DNA of 64,000 nucleotides from JAGLGH01 sp034723595. Its GTDB lineage: Archaea; Nanobdellota; Nanobdellia; Woesearchaeales; JAGLGH01. A model generated the notes under the pieces. It did not search any database. It was not told the DNA's origin and saw only the letters and a list, made by a program, of their open reading frames with translations. Made by a program: the position numbers and the translations under genes. Every line of letters begins with the position of its first letter. Position 1 is the stretch's first letter. Location of the stretch: contig JAYEPB010000078.1 in NCBI GenBank assembly GCA_034723595.1, positions 1 through 64,000 of the forward strand, written 5' to 3'. Of the stretch, positions 18,271-26,415 are shown piece after piece.

Positions 18271-18408
18271 TTTTCGCAAATGTTCCGAATCCAAAGTTCT
18301 TCCGATATCATCGGAAAATATAGTGTTTTTTTACCGTAATCCATTTTAAAGGCAACAGATTTTGGATGATTAATAAAAATTCCAACAAAAGTTGGGGAGG
18401 AAAATAAA
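18271..18408 (+). repeat. First copy of the duplicated leader/promoter element
   Basis: This stretch aligns without gaps to 19665-19802 (constant offset 1,394), with about 15 differences in 138 bases by eye. It holds TTCCGA at 18283-18288 and 18300-18305 and TCGGAA at 18311-18316; the last two form a perfect 7-base inverted repeat. A TATA-like ttttaaag lies at about 18344-18351. The stem-loop ccaac-aaaa-gttgg at 18382-18395 runs directly into the ribosome-binding ggggagg. The element probably contains operator, promoter and a structured 5' leader. It ends exactly at the ATG of the small protein gene. Confidence 0.75.
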
Positions 18409-18897
18409 ATGGGAGAGCCATTACCACTTATTGTTAAATTACAAGAATATACAGATAAATACGAGGGATTAATGAAAAGAATAGATGAATCCTATCTGAA
18501 TGAGAATTTTGGAACATTGCTAGGTTATATCCTTAGTGCGACCCCAGACCAATTGAATCCAGGAGGATACACTAATGATGAAAAAGAATTCGCACAAATG
18601 TTGGGAGATTATTATAATATAAATAAAAAGGCAGAGGATTATTTAGAAAACTTGAGAAATAAAAACGGAAAAGATTATCCAATAGACTTAAGAGCCCTAG
18701 CTTCTAGAAAAGAGATAAGAATGGGTGATGAGATAATGCTAAATGCAATAGATAAAAACAAAAGTTTAATCGAATGCCCGTTAGATGATATAATAAATGA
18801 GTATAGTGAAAGAATTATTAAAGTAGAAAATATAGAAGATACGGATTATAAATATAGATTCATAGATCTCATTATCTCAAGATATTGCTGGGATTAA
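18409..18897 (+). CDS. Paralogue of the putative ubiquitin-like protein, lacking Gly-Gly
   Basis: 162 residues. It is clearly related to the protein at 19803-20228: both share DESYLNENFGTLL, a D/N-rich FAQ segment, AID(K/R)NK, a CPL helix with (E/D)YS(E/D)R, and YKY followed by a final strand. This copy has a ~25-residue insert in the middle and ends IDLIISRYCWD, with no glycine pair. The pattern of two strand-strand-helix units fits two tandem beta-grasp folds, by inspection only. It lies behind the same leader as its paralogue but is separated from the conjugation genes by the peptidase gene. It may be a decoy, an inhibitor or a non-conjugated structural relative. Confidence 0.6.
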   Translation: MGEPLPLIVKLQEYTDKYEGLMKRIDESYLNENFGTLLGYILSATPDQLNPGGYTNDEKEFAQMLGDYYNINKKAEDYLENLRNKNGKDYPIDLRALASRKEIRMGDEIMLNAIDKNKSLIECPLDDIINEYSERIIKVENIEDTDYKYRFIDLIISRYCWD

Positions 18898-18922
18898 TGT
18901 ATCTAAAACTGAATTGATTTTT

Positions 18923-19618
18923 TTATTTTTTTAAAAATTTTATTCCAATCTGTTCTTCAATCTTTTTCCAGTTATAAATCAAAGCATCCTCACACATATT
19001 GCATAACTTCAAAGTATCAGGATAATAATTAAATACACAACTATGTGTTACATTATAGGCTTTAGCAAGCTTCTTAGAACCATTTATTGCATCCCCATGA
19101 TGTTCTCCCAGTCCTAAAAGATGAACTGCTTCGTGTTTTGCAATTTTCTTTATAAAATCTCTTGCAGATTGTCTCTCTTTTGGAAGGTACATATAAATAA
19201 TTCCACTTCCAAATGCACCAAATCCCCAATCATAGTTATTATATGGGGCTTTTTGATCAATTATAATAACAGATGCATGAAAGTTACTGGTTCTGTTTTT
19301 ATTCATATAAACTTCATCAGCAGAATAACTAATAGATTCAAAAAGATTACCCCCACATCTTAAATTATTTACAGCAGTTTCAACAGAATTATCTACATAA
19401 GAATTCTTTACTTTAAAATCCATATTGAGTTCGTGAATTAATTCAAATAAGCCTTGTTTAACTGGTTCAACACAATAATCTGGAACATTTGAATAATTAA
19501 AGATTCCAATCTCCTTGCTCATAATCCAAGCAGGAAGTCTACTAAGTCTAATGTCAAGATAATTCATATACCTCCATTTCTGTTTGTAGATTTCAGATTC
19601 ATCCTTGTTATTTATCAT
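18923..19618 (-). CDS. Archaemetzincin-like zinc metallopeptidase
   Basis: 231 residues. The zinc site HEAVHLLGLGEHH matches the metzincin pattern, but the third ligand is displaced by one or two positions. About 20 residues later THSCVF and LCNMC supply the cysteines typical of archaemetzincin (family M54: HExxHxxGxxHC, then CxxC). An insert separates the histidine and cysteine parts. The N-terminal half matches no domain I know. The gene is inverted between the two small paralogues and their leader repeats, which suggests either an insertion or a functional part of the locus. The substrate is unknown; a role in processing the small proteins is only a possibility. Confidence 0.7.
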   Translation of the reverse strand: MINNKDESEIYKQKWRYMNYLDIRLSRLPAWIMSKEIGIFNYSNVPDYCVEPVKQGLFELIHELNMDFKVKNSYVDNSVETAVNNLRCGGNLFESISYSADEVYMNKNRTSNFHASVIIIDQKAPYNNYDWGFGAFGSGIIYMYLPKERQSARDFIKKIAKHEAVHLLGLGEHHGDAINGSKKLAKAYNVTHSCVFNYYPDTLKLCNMCEDALIYNWKKIEEQIGIKFLKK

Positions 19619-19664
19619 TTTAAAAATTATAAATCAGTTCCTTTTAATATATTTACCTCAAATT

Positions 19665-19802
19665 TTCTCGCAAATTTTCCGAATCCAAAGTTCTTCCGAT
19701 ATCGTCGGAAAATCGAGTGTTTTTTTACCGTAATCTATTTTAAAGGAAGTAGGTTTTGGATGATTAACAAAAATCCCAACAAAAGTTGGGGAGGAAAATA
19801 AA
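19665..19802 (+). repeat. Second copy of the duplicated leader/promoter element
   Basis: Second copy of the leader found at 18271-18408. TTCCGA at 19677-19682 and 19694-19699 and TCGGAA at 19705-19710 keep the same spacing. The stem-loop is extended by one pair (cccaac-aaaa-gttggg, 19775-19790) so that it covers part of the ribosome-binding site ggggagg. It precedes the ATG at 19803. Conservation of operator-like boxes, TATA-like element and stem-loop against a drifting background suggests selection on regulation. Confidence 0.75.
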
Positions 19803-20228
19803 ATGACAAAACCATTTGTAGCAATGTTGGGTGATGACTCAAATAGAAATAAAGATATGAGACTTGTAAAAACAGTAGATGAATCTTATCTAAATGAAAA
19901 TTTTGGAACATTATTGGATTATATTCTTAATCCAGGAGTTGATGAATTAAATTCAGGATATAATGATGATGAGACAAATTTTGCACAAACCTGGAAAGAT
20001 CTTTATGATCAGAGCAAAAGCGAACCTAAAATTGAGATTGGTCTCTGCGCAATAGATAGAAATAAGCAATTTGTTCCATGTCCACTTCATAAGGTTCTTG
20101 GAGATTATAGTGATAGGTTTATAAAACCGATGAATGAGATTGGTGAAGATGGAAATGAATATAAGTATAATGGAATTGAATTGATTATAGCTGATCTTAG
20201 TGAAGGAGGATCAATGAGGTATTTGTAA
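19803..20228 (+). CDS. Putative ubiquitin-like modifier precursor with Gly-Gly and short tail
   Basis: 141 residues. Two successive strand-strand-helix patterns are visible: PFVAMLG, MRLVKTV, then the helix NENFGTLLDYIL; and IEIGLCAI, QFVPCP, then the helix LHKVLGDYSDRF, followed by KYNGIELIIADL. This is what tandem beta-grasp modifiers such as ISG15 or bacterial BilA look like. The chain ends LSEGGSMRYL, placing Gly135-Gly136 at the expected position after the last strand with five residues beyond, a tail a JAMM peptidase could remove. E2-like, E1-like and JAMM genes follow without gaps (TAATG junction). The fold assignment is inference; sequence identity to ubiquitin is negligible. Confidence 0.55.
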   Translation: MTKPFVAMLGDDSNRNKDMRLVKTVDESYLNENFGTLLDYILNPGVDELNSGYNDDETNFAQTWKDLYDQSKSEPKIEIGLCAIDRNKQFVPCPLHKVLGDYSDRFIKPMNEIGEDGNEYKYNGIELIIADLSEGGSMRYL

Positions 20229-21694
20229 TGATATCTCAAATTCCTAAAGTATTTCTTGAAAATTTTAGAGAAAGTGATGAGTCATTCCTTATACATCAAG
20301 GAATGATTTACACTTTACATTGTCCAACCAGTCAAAATAGTCTAAATAAATTATTCTATGCAAATAGAGATTTTAATCTATTCCAATCTGAAGATATTGA
20401 CACATTACAGGAAGAATATCTTAATCATAGTAGGGATTCTATTGAGAACTTAGTAAGTGATTATATTCAGCATAATTATATTGAAAAACTTGAAAGATTA
20501 AAAATCAACATAGATTCTCAAAAGAATCTATTCCAAGAAACACAAAACAATTCAATTGAAAAATTAATTGTATTAGATATCTTTGATAAATTTTGTAATC
20601 TCTGTAATGTCTCTAATTCTAATGGAAATAAGAATAACAAATCCAAAACTGTAGCTTCAAATTTAAAATTATCTGCAATCAATAAAACAATGGGATTATC
20701 ATCGTCATTAGATTATGCTGCTTTTGGGAAAACACCTTTTGCCAGATACCTAAATTCTATTTCTATGATGGTTCTTGGTCAAAGGGCTTATTCCCTAAGG
20801 AAAGAAAATTCTATAACAAATAATTATGTCCAAATAAAAAATCATAAATATAAGATTTGTGAGTCCCAAACATTTGATAGATTTATTTTAGATTACAAAA
20901 AGATTATCTCAAAGAGCATAACATCTGTGATTCAAAAGGAATCTAGTAACTATATAAATCAATTAAGCGAATTTAAAAAAGCGAAAACTGAACTTGATAT
21001 ACTAATTAATCAAGAAAATCAGTTTAATGAATTAAAAGAAAGGGAAAGACGAGCAGAGATGTTCAATTGCACAATTGGGTTTAAGGCTCGAGGGAAAAAT
21101 AATTCTCAGGATATATATGATATTTATATTAAATTAGATCCATATATCATGAAGAAAGATGATAATTATTATCAGTTTGATACTGTTAAGATAGGTACTT
21201 CTCTAGCAGTATCTAGGAATCAAATTAAAATTACTAATAAACCAGAAGTTCTTACAAAAGAATATCACCACCCTTTTGTATGGGATTGGTTGAAAATTTG
21301 TGATAAGGGTTATAAAAAAGATAGATATGAAAGAGAGGGTGTTAATTTTGAAAATTTTAATGTTGATTATCTGGATGGTTTTGCGAGAAATGTCGCAGTA
21401 GCTTTGAATGTTGCAAAAAAGATAATTGAGTATGGGTATAATGGGTCAAGAGTTTCTCCCGTCAAAAAGCTTAGTCCTTCAAAATTCCCAGAAGAATACA
21501 TAAGGGGAGGTAAATCAGCAGCTTTGTCTACAGGTATAAGGATTGTTGATAATGATCTTTGGAAGGAAAATATTAACCCAAAAAAAAGCAATATCAGATC
21601 AATTACGAGGATTAATACAGATAATCTTGAGAGTTATATGGTAAACTATCTCCAAAACAATCAGAATAATCTAATCTATTCTGAGGGGATGTGA
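20228..21694 (+). CDS. Putative E2-like (UBC-fold) conjugating protein with long N-terminal region
   Basis: 488 residues. The ATG overlaps the previous stop as TAATG, with gaggt seven bases upstream. The first ~270 residues are mostly helical, with a coiled coil near 245-275. Residues about 280-420 look like a degenerate UBC domain: strands around FNCTIGFKARG and YDIYIKLDP, then NKPEVL, the EYHHPFV segment (345-351) and KICDKG with Cys358. This recalls the HPN...C order around the E2 catalytic cysteine. A helix LDGFARNVAVALNVAKKI follows. It would accept a modifier from the E1 encoded next and pass it to a target. The assignment rests on context and motif order. Confidence 0.5.
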   Translation: MISQIPKVFLENFRESDESFLIHQGMIYTLHCPTSQNSLNKLFYANRDFNLFQSEDIDTLQEEYLNHSRDSIENLVSDYIQHNYIEKLERLKINIDSQKNLFQETQNNSIEKLIVLDIFDKFCNLCNVSNSNGNKNNKSKTVASNLKLSAINKTMGLSSSLDYAAFGKTPFARYLNSISMMVLGQRAYSLRKENSITNNYVQIKNHKYKICESQTFDRFILDYKKIISKSITSVIQKESSNYINQLSEFKKAKTELDILINQENQFNELKERERRAEMFNCTIGFKARGKNNSQDIYDIYIKLDPYIMKKDDNYYQFDTVKIGTSLAVSRNQIKITNKPEVLTKEYHHPFVWDWLKICDKGYKKDRYEREGVNFENFNVDYLDGFARNVAVALNVAKKIIEYGYNGSRVSPVKKLSPSKFPEEYIRGGKSAALSTGIRIVDNDLWKENINPKKSNIRSITRINTDNLESYMVNYLQNNQNNLIYSEGM

Positions 21695-21699
21695 AAAAA

Positions 21700-23172
21700 A
21701 TGATTTCATATATTCAGGATGATAGGCAAGTAAGAATTGATGGGTGGGGGCAAGATGGTCAGGAAAAAATAAGAAAAAGTAAACCATTAGTTCTAGGGTC
21801 AGATGTTCTTTCCCAAATGTTGTTAGTAAATTTGGCAGGACTTGGAGTAGGCAATATTATGCTTATGGATAATCAGAGAATAGGCAGAGAAGATAGATCT
21901 AACTTTCTTTATAAAAAAGAATATCAAAATGACATTTTTATAGGAAATAAGCGTGGAAAACAAATAAAAAAGATAGTAGAAAAAATAAATGATAATATAT
22001 CATTAATGTATAGACATTCTAAATTTCGGGAAGCATGGTTATATGATTTCAAGCCTTCAATAATATTTGATACTACAAATAATGTTATATCAAAAAGAGA
22101 AGCATTGTCATATAGCCTAAAATATGATATTCCCTTTATCAATATATGCGCTGATGAAAATAAAGCAATAATTACTGAATTTAATCCAAAAGATAGATGC
22201 AAAAAAGATAATGACCTTTTAGAATCTATAATCCTCAAGGAATTCTGCGATACAGAACAAGGACCAATTCCTTGCGGGGTTATAGCAGGTCTTGCAGCAG
22301 AAGAATTAAGAAAGCATGCAATAAATCTGAATAATAAAGAATCTGATAATCCTCTTAAATCTGGAGAAAGAATAATATATAATTTATATTCAGATTCTAG
22401 AGTTTCATTAGATTCAGAAGTTAATTCAAATCCATTCAGCTATCCTAGAGATGTTAAAGCTCTTTTGATTGGGGCAGGTGCTATCGGTAATTATGTTGCA
22501 TTAAATCTCTCACTTATTGGCGTAGGGAAGATTGATGTTCTTGATGGAGATGTAATTAAAGATCATAATCTAAATAGGCAGTTTGCATTCTATGATAGAA
22601 TAAAAAAAGATAAGGCAAAAGTGTTGAGTGAAAGAATAAAAGAATTCAACCCAGCTATCAAATCAGATTATTTTATAAAGATGCTTGATTCAGGGGATGG
22701 CGATATTTTTTCAAAGAACAATCCTGATGAAAAATACGATTTAGTATTTGGTTGTGTAGATAATCTTGAAGCAAGGAAACTTATTAATCAATTTTGCGTG
22801 CGAAATTCCATTCCTTTAGTTGATGGAGCAACAGATGCTTTAAAAGGTCAAATAGCTGTTTATGACCCCAGAAAAAAAAGATGCTTGGATTGTCAATTTG
22901 ATTATGATTATCGGATTGAACAGCGTAATGAAAGAAGGAAGAATTGGATTCAACAAAATGGCAATAGTTGTATTGACACAACAAACCCCAGTGTAGTTAT
23001 CCCTAATATAATTATAGGAAGTGCTATGGTTGGAGAGGGATTGAGAGTTCTTTATGATAAATATAAACAAAAACCTCTAGAAGGATATTTTAAATATAAT
23101 TCTAATGGGGGCGAGCGTATATCAAAAACAATGTTTAGAGGATATTTAAAAAATTGCGAGGCAGAAAAATGA
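21700..23172 (+). CDS. Two-domain ThiF/MoeB/E1-like activating enzyme
   Basis: 490 residues from ATG 21700, 11 bases after gagggg; GTG 21691 is possible. Two Rossmann-type ThiF domains lie in tandem. The first (about 30-205) has a degraded nucleotide loop VLGSDVLSQ, but keeps MLMDNQRIGREDRSNFLY. The second (about 252-455) is intact: LLIGAGAIGNYV (258-264), VLDGDVIKDHNLNRQF, LVFGCVDNLEAR, a zinc-type RCLDC (395, 398) and NSCIDTTNPSVV, with Cys424 the candidate thioester residue. An inactive plus an active adenylation domain in one chain is the plan of eukaryotic ubiquitin E1 and some bacterial systems. It should adenylate and thioesterify the Gly-Gly end of a modifier. Confidence 0.85.
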   Translation: MISYIQDDRQVRIDGWGQDGQEKIRKSKPLVLGSDVLSQMLLVNLAGLGVGNIMLMDNQRIGREDRSNFLYKKEYQNDIFIGNKRGKQIKKIVEKINDNISLMYRHSKFREAWLYDFKPSIIFDTTNNVISKREALSYSLKYDIPFINICADENKAIITEFNPKDRCKKDNDLLESIILKEFCDTEQGPIPCGVIAGLAAEELRKHAINLNNKESDNPLKSGERIIYNLYSDSRVSLDSEVNSNPFSYPRDVKALLIGAGAIGNYVALNLSLIGVGKIDVLDGDVIKDHNLNRQFAFYDRIKKDKAKVLSERIKEFNPAIKSDYFIKMLDSGDGDIFSKNNPDEKYDLVFGCVDNLEARKLINQFCVRNSIPLVDGATDALKGQIAVYDPRKKRCLDCQFDYDYRIEQRNERRKNWIQQNGNSCIDTTNPSVVIPNIIIGSAMVGEGLRVLYDKYKQKPLEGYFKYNSNGGERISKTMFRGYLKNCEAEK

Positions 23173-24332
23173 TTTCAGAAAAATTCAAACAGTTTGTCGA
23201 AAATTTCGATGTAGAAGGATATATTAGAAGATTTGAAGAAAGTGATTATTATAAAGAAAAATTTGTGCCAAAGATAAATAATATGATCAAATCTCATTAT
23301 CAAAGAGAAATAAAAAAAAGAGTAGAAAACTATGAAGGGAATAATTATGTTTATCCTGAATTCAGTAAAGTTAAGATAACGCAAAAAGCTTTAGATAAAG
23401 GGAAGTATATATCAAAAAGAGTTTGTGAATTTGCGGATTCAGATTATGAAATATATATGTATATGATTGGTGATAACTCCAATAAAGAACCTATCGTAGA
23501 TGATTTTTATATAGGCATTGATCAAACTGTAGAACCTGATTATTGTAAAATCAGCCCATTCGGTAAAATTCGTACTTCGTATGATATAACAGATAATTTA
23601 GAAAAAAGAATTTTGGGGTGGAGTCATTCTCATGGTTCAATAGACACATTCCATTCTCGTAAAGATAGAAAAAACCTTCAAAAATTTGTCGCATCATATG
23701 GACTTTCTAAAAAGATTGATCTTTTAGACGATGAAGAAGGCGATGACCAATTATTGCATGATGTTTATTATACACCTAGTTTGGTATTTAACAAATATAT
23801 GTGGGAAACTAATATTCTGCCTTTTGCAGGAGTAGCTTTAGATTATACAAAATTTGGTAATAAAAAAAATACGAAATTCCATCTTAATGATGATGTGGAG
23901 ATTGAAGTAATTAAGAGTGATCCATTAACTAAAAAAGAGATGGAAGATATAGATGAAATGATTCTGGATAGAGTTAATCTTAAAGGTTTAGGTAAACTTA
24001 GAGATATTTATGAAAAAAGAACACTTGAGCAAAACTCTCCTATGGATAATGATATATCCTCTATTTTAGAAGAGCATAGTCCTGATTATAATTCTTTAGA
24101 TAAAAGTAGTCTTATAGGTCTGATTAGGAAACAAGAATCAAAATATAAGAGTCTTTTTGAAAAGTATGGAACAATTGTTAAAGATTATAACTATTTACAG
24201 GATAAATATCATGATTTAAAAAATAAAAATAGTTCATTGAGATCAATTGTTATGAAATGTAAAAAATATATCAAGAATCAGGTCAAACTAAAAGGAGTTA
24301 AGCACCAACGAGAAAATGTCAAAAATAATTGA
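23169..24332 (+). CDS. JAMM/MPN-domain metalloisopeptidase
   Basis: 387 residues from ATG 23169, overlapping the E1 stop as ATGA. The complete JAMM zinc site is present: Glu94 in DYEIYMYMIG, then WSHSHGSIDTFHSRKD, giving His153, His155, Ser163 and Asp166 in the exact HxH-x7-SxxD spacing. JAMM enzymes cut ubiquitin-like proteins from lysines or trim their precursors. The N-terminal ~70 residues are helical, and the C-terminal ~120 residues form a likely coiled coil. Placement directly after the E1-like gene and downstream of a Gly-Gly protein with a short tail indicates processing and deconjugation within this system. Confidence 0.85.
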   Translation: MISEKFKQFVENFDVEGYIRRFEESDYYKEKFVPKINNMIKSHYQREIKKRVENYEGNNYVYPEFSKVKITQKALDKGKYISKRVCEFADSDYEIYMYMIGDNSNKEPIVDDFYIGIDQTVEPDYCKISPFGKIRTSYDITDNLEKRILGWSHSHGSIDTFHSRKDRKNLQKFVASYGLSKKIDLLDDEEGDDQLLHDVYYTPSLVFNKYMWETNILPFAGVALDYTKFGNKKNTKFHLNDDVEIEVIKSDPLTKKEMEDIDEMILDRVNLKGLGKLRDIYEKRTLEQNSPMDNDISSILEEHSPDYNSLDKSSLIGLIRKQESKYKSLFEKYGTIVKDYNYLQDKYHDLKNKNSSLRSIVMKCKKYIKNQVKLKGVKHQRENVKNN

Positions 24333-24381
24333 TCTTGATGAGAGGGTATTGATGTTTTTTAATTAAAATGGGCAGTCCCTT

Positions 24382-26415
24382 ATGATAAGAAGAAAAATAG
24401 AACAAATATTAGCGAATGAAAATAAAAGAATTAATGTAAATAATGTTAATCAAAATAGTCTATCGAATAATCTTCTTGCAGTGTATTTTTTAGATAATAT
24501 TCCTGATAAAAATCTTGCTATTGATGATTTGATTATTAATGATTTTTTGTATAAATTTATATCTTCTGAAGAGAAGAATAAGATTTATAATCTTAATGAG
24601 GTAATCTCAAAATTATCAAAAGTAGATGAGAATCAAGTGAATAAATCAAAGAGTAAGAAAATCTTAATGATCCCTAAAATAAATATCCAAATGACCTTAG
24701 CGATAGATTCTTATCTTGATTTGATTAAAAATGAAGAATCTTTGGAAATTATAACTGGATTAAAGTCAAAAGATGATTTAAAGGCATTACTGTTGATTGA
24801 TAGAATTTCTGGTACTCAGAAGTATAGTGATTTAGAGTTTGTTATTGATAAAAAAGATTGCGTTGAGAAAAATGCGATTATAGCTGCAAAGTATTCAACA
24901 GAACTATCAGCCCTCTCAAAATCAGATTCTAACCTAAAATCTTCATATCAGATATTAAATAATCTTCCATCTGATTTTACTCTGACTGCTATAAAACAAA
25001 TCAAGAAGATAAATCAGGAAGTCACAGATTCCAGTATTGATTATAAAATAATATCAAAGAATCCAAAACTAATAAAAAAGATAAATGCCGTAAAAGGCAG
25101 GTATAATAATTTAAAGAGACGTACAAGCAGCTGGTTGGATAAAGAATTAAATATATACCTTGAAAAGGAATATAAAAAGATTAATTTCAATATATCCAGA
25201 ATGACAGACCTGGATTTGGCTATTGAAAAGACAGATAATGCTTCCAGGCAGTTGAATAAGATTAAAAATAAATATAAAGCAGCAGGCATAACTCCTGCTA
25301 AATTTAATAAGAAATATTCTCAGCTTTCTGCCCAGCAAAATAAGCTTAAAAGTTATAATGTATTAAAAAAGGGATTTGTGAAGAATTGCGCAATAATCAA
25401 AAGAGAAAGGCAGCTGATAGAAGATAAAGGGGTAGATGATATTGCTGATTTAGTATCATTAATAAATAAAGAAAAAAACATATTGAATAATGCAGATATA
25501 TCAGAAACAAAGTTTAGTGATTTAGATACTGCTAAGCAGGATTATATCAATGAATCAAAAAGGTTTAAAGATGCAGTAAATCTGGAGATCAGTTCAATCA
25601 AGCAATATTTGAATCATAGCTGTGATATATTGATTGAGAAGGCTGGTAAATATACTGGTCTATCTGGACTTTTTGGTGAGAGAGATAAAGAATCATTGGT
25701 AGGGTTGAAAGATGAGGCAAAAAGCTTAGCTGATCAGATTTTATTGGTGAAAAAAGAGTTTGGGATACCTGATTATGTGATTCAGAAAAGCAATGAGCTT
25801 AGTAATTTAGTCGATAAACTTATTAAGAAAAATAAGTATACAATTTCTCAAAAGCTAAAGAGAGGTCTTAGTTATAAATATGCAGAAGCTGGATTGTTGG
25901 TTTCTAATTATCTCCCTTCAAAAGAGATTATTGGCGCAAGTGTTTTTTCTAGTTATCTAGAGAATGATAAATATAATATAATTCAAAAAGGCAATAAGAC
26001 TATGAGTTTTGAGCAAAATTTGTCAAATCTTCCTCCTATAAATGATTTCAGCAGTGATTATATGGGTAGTTTAAAACAAAGTGACAATAAGACTGCAAGA
26101 AAAACTTATGGTCTTGCATCAAGTCGCAAAGGGAAGAGACTAATCAATATCTTTGCCGCGGGATTAATATTCTCAATAACTTCTCTTGGGATTTATGGGA
26201 TTGTTAATCCTCAATCAACTTATGTATTGCAAAAGGAAGTAGAAACTATTGAAAAAACTGAAGATTATTCTAGCATCCATAAACCAGAACATACAATATA
26301 TGATTCTACAATTAGGGATATAGATAAGATTGTTGATAAAACGCAAAGAACATATGAATCAACAATAAGAGATTTAAAAAAGATGTTCAATGGGAATCTT
26401 ATAACACCAGATTAA
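24382..26415 (+). CDS. Long coiled-coil protein with C-terminal membrane anchor
   Basis: 677 residues. Almost the whole chain is helical and charged, with several probable coiled-coil stretches (for example about 225-345 and 355-410). A single hydrophobic segment (NIFAAGLIFSITSLGIYGIV) lies near residues 578-597, followed by an ~80-residue tail containing two related units, YDSTIRDIDKIVD and YESTIRDLKKMF. It is lysine-rich, 49 bases downstream of the JAMM gene on the same strand, and probably the last gene of the cassette. It could be the target, receptor or effector of the conjugation system. No family recognised. Its end overlaps the convergent antiporter gene by 17 bases. Confidence 0.65.
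   Translation: MIRRKIEQILANENKRINVNNVNQNSLSNNLLAVYFLDNIPDKNLAIDDLIINDFLYKFISSEEKNKIYNLNEVISKLSKVDENQVNKSKSKKILMIPKINIQMTLAIDSYLDLIKNEESLEIITGLKSKDDLKALLLIDRISGTQKYSDLEFVIDKKDCVEKNAIIAAKYSTELSALSKSDSNLKSSYQILNNLPSDFTLTAIKQIKKINQEVTDSSIDYKIISKNPKLIKKINAVKGRYNNLKRRTSSWLDKELNIYLEKEYKKINFNISRMTDLDLAIEKTDNASRQLNKIKNKYKAAGITPAKFNKKYSQLSAQQNKLKSYNVLKKGFVKNCAIIKRERQLIEDKGVDDIADLVSLINKEKNILNNADISETKFSDLDTAKQDYINESKRFKDAVNLEISSIKQYLNHSCDILIEKAGKYTGLSGLFGERDKESLVGLKDEAKSLADQILLVKKEFGIPDYVIQKSNELSNLVDKLIKKNKYTISQKLKRGLSYKYAEAGLLVSNYLPSKEIIGASVFSSYLENDKYNIIQKGNKTMSFEQNLSNLPPINDFSSDYMGSLKQSDNKTARKTYGLASSRKGKRLINIFAAGLIFSITSLGIYGIVNPQSTYVLQKEVETIEKTEDYSSIHKPEHTIYDSTIRDIDKIVDKTQRTYESTIRDLKKMFNGNLITPD

Noticed and set aside
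20205..20210. Gly-Gly codons of the modifier candidate (ggagga) explained solely as a ribosome-binding site
   Set aside because: The distance from ggagg to the next ATG (20228) is 18 bases, too far, and a better gaggt lies seven bases upstream. The glycines therefore probably matter for the protein, although the ambiguity remains.
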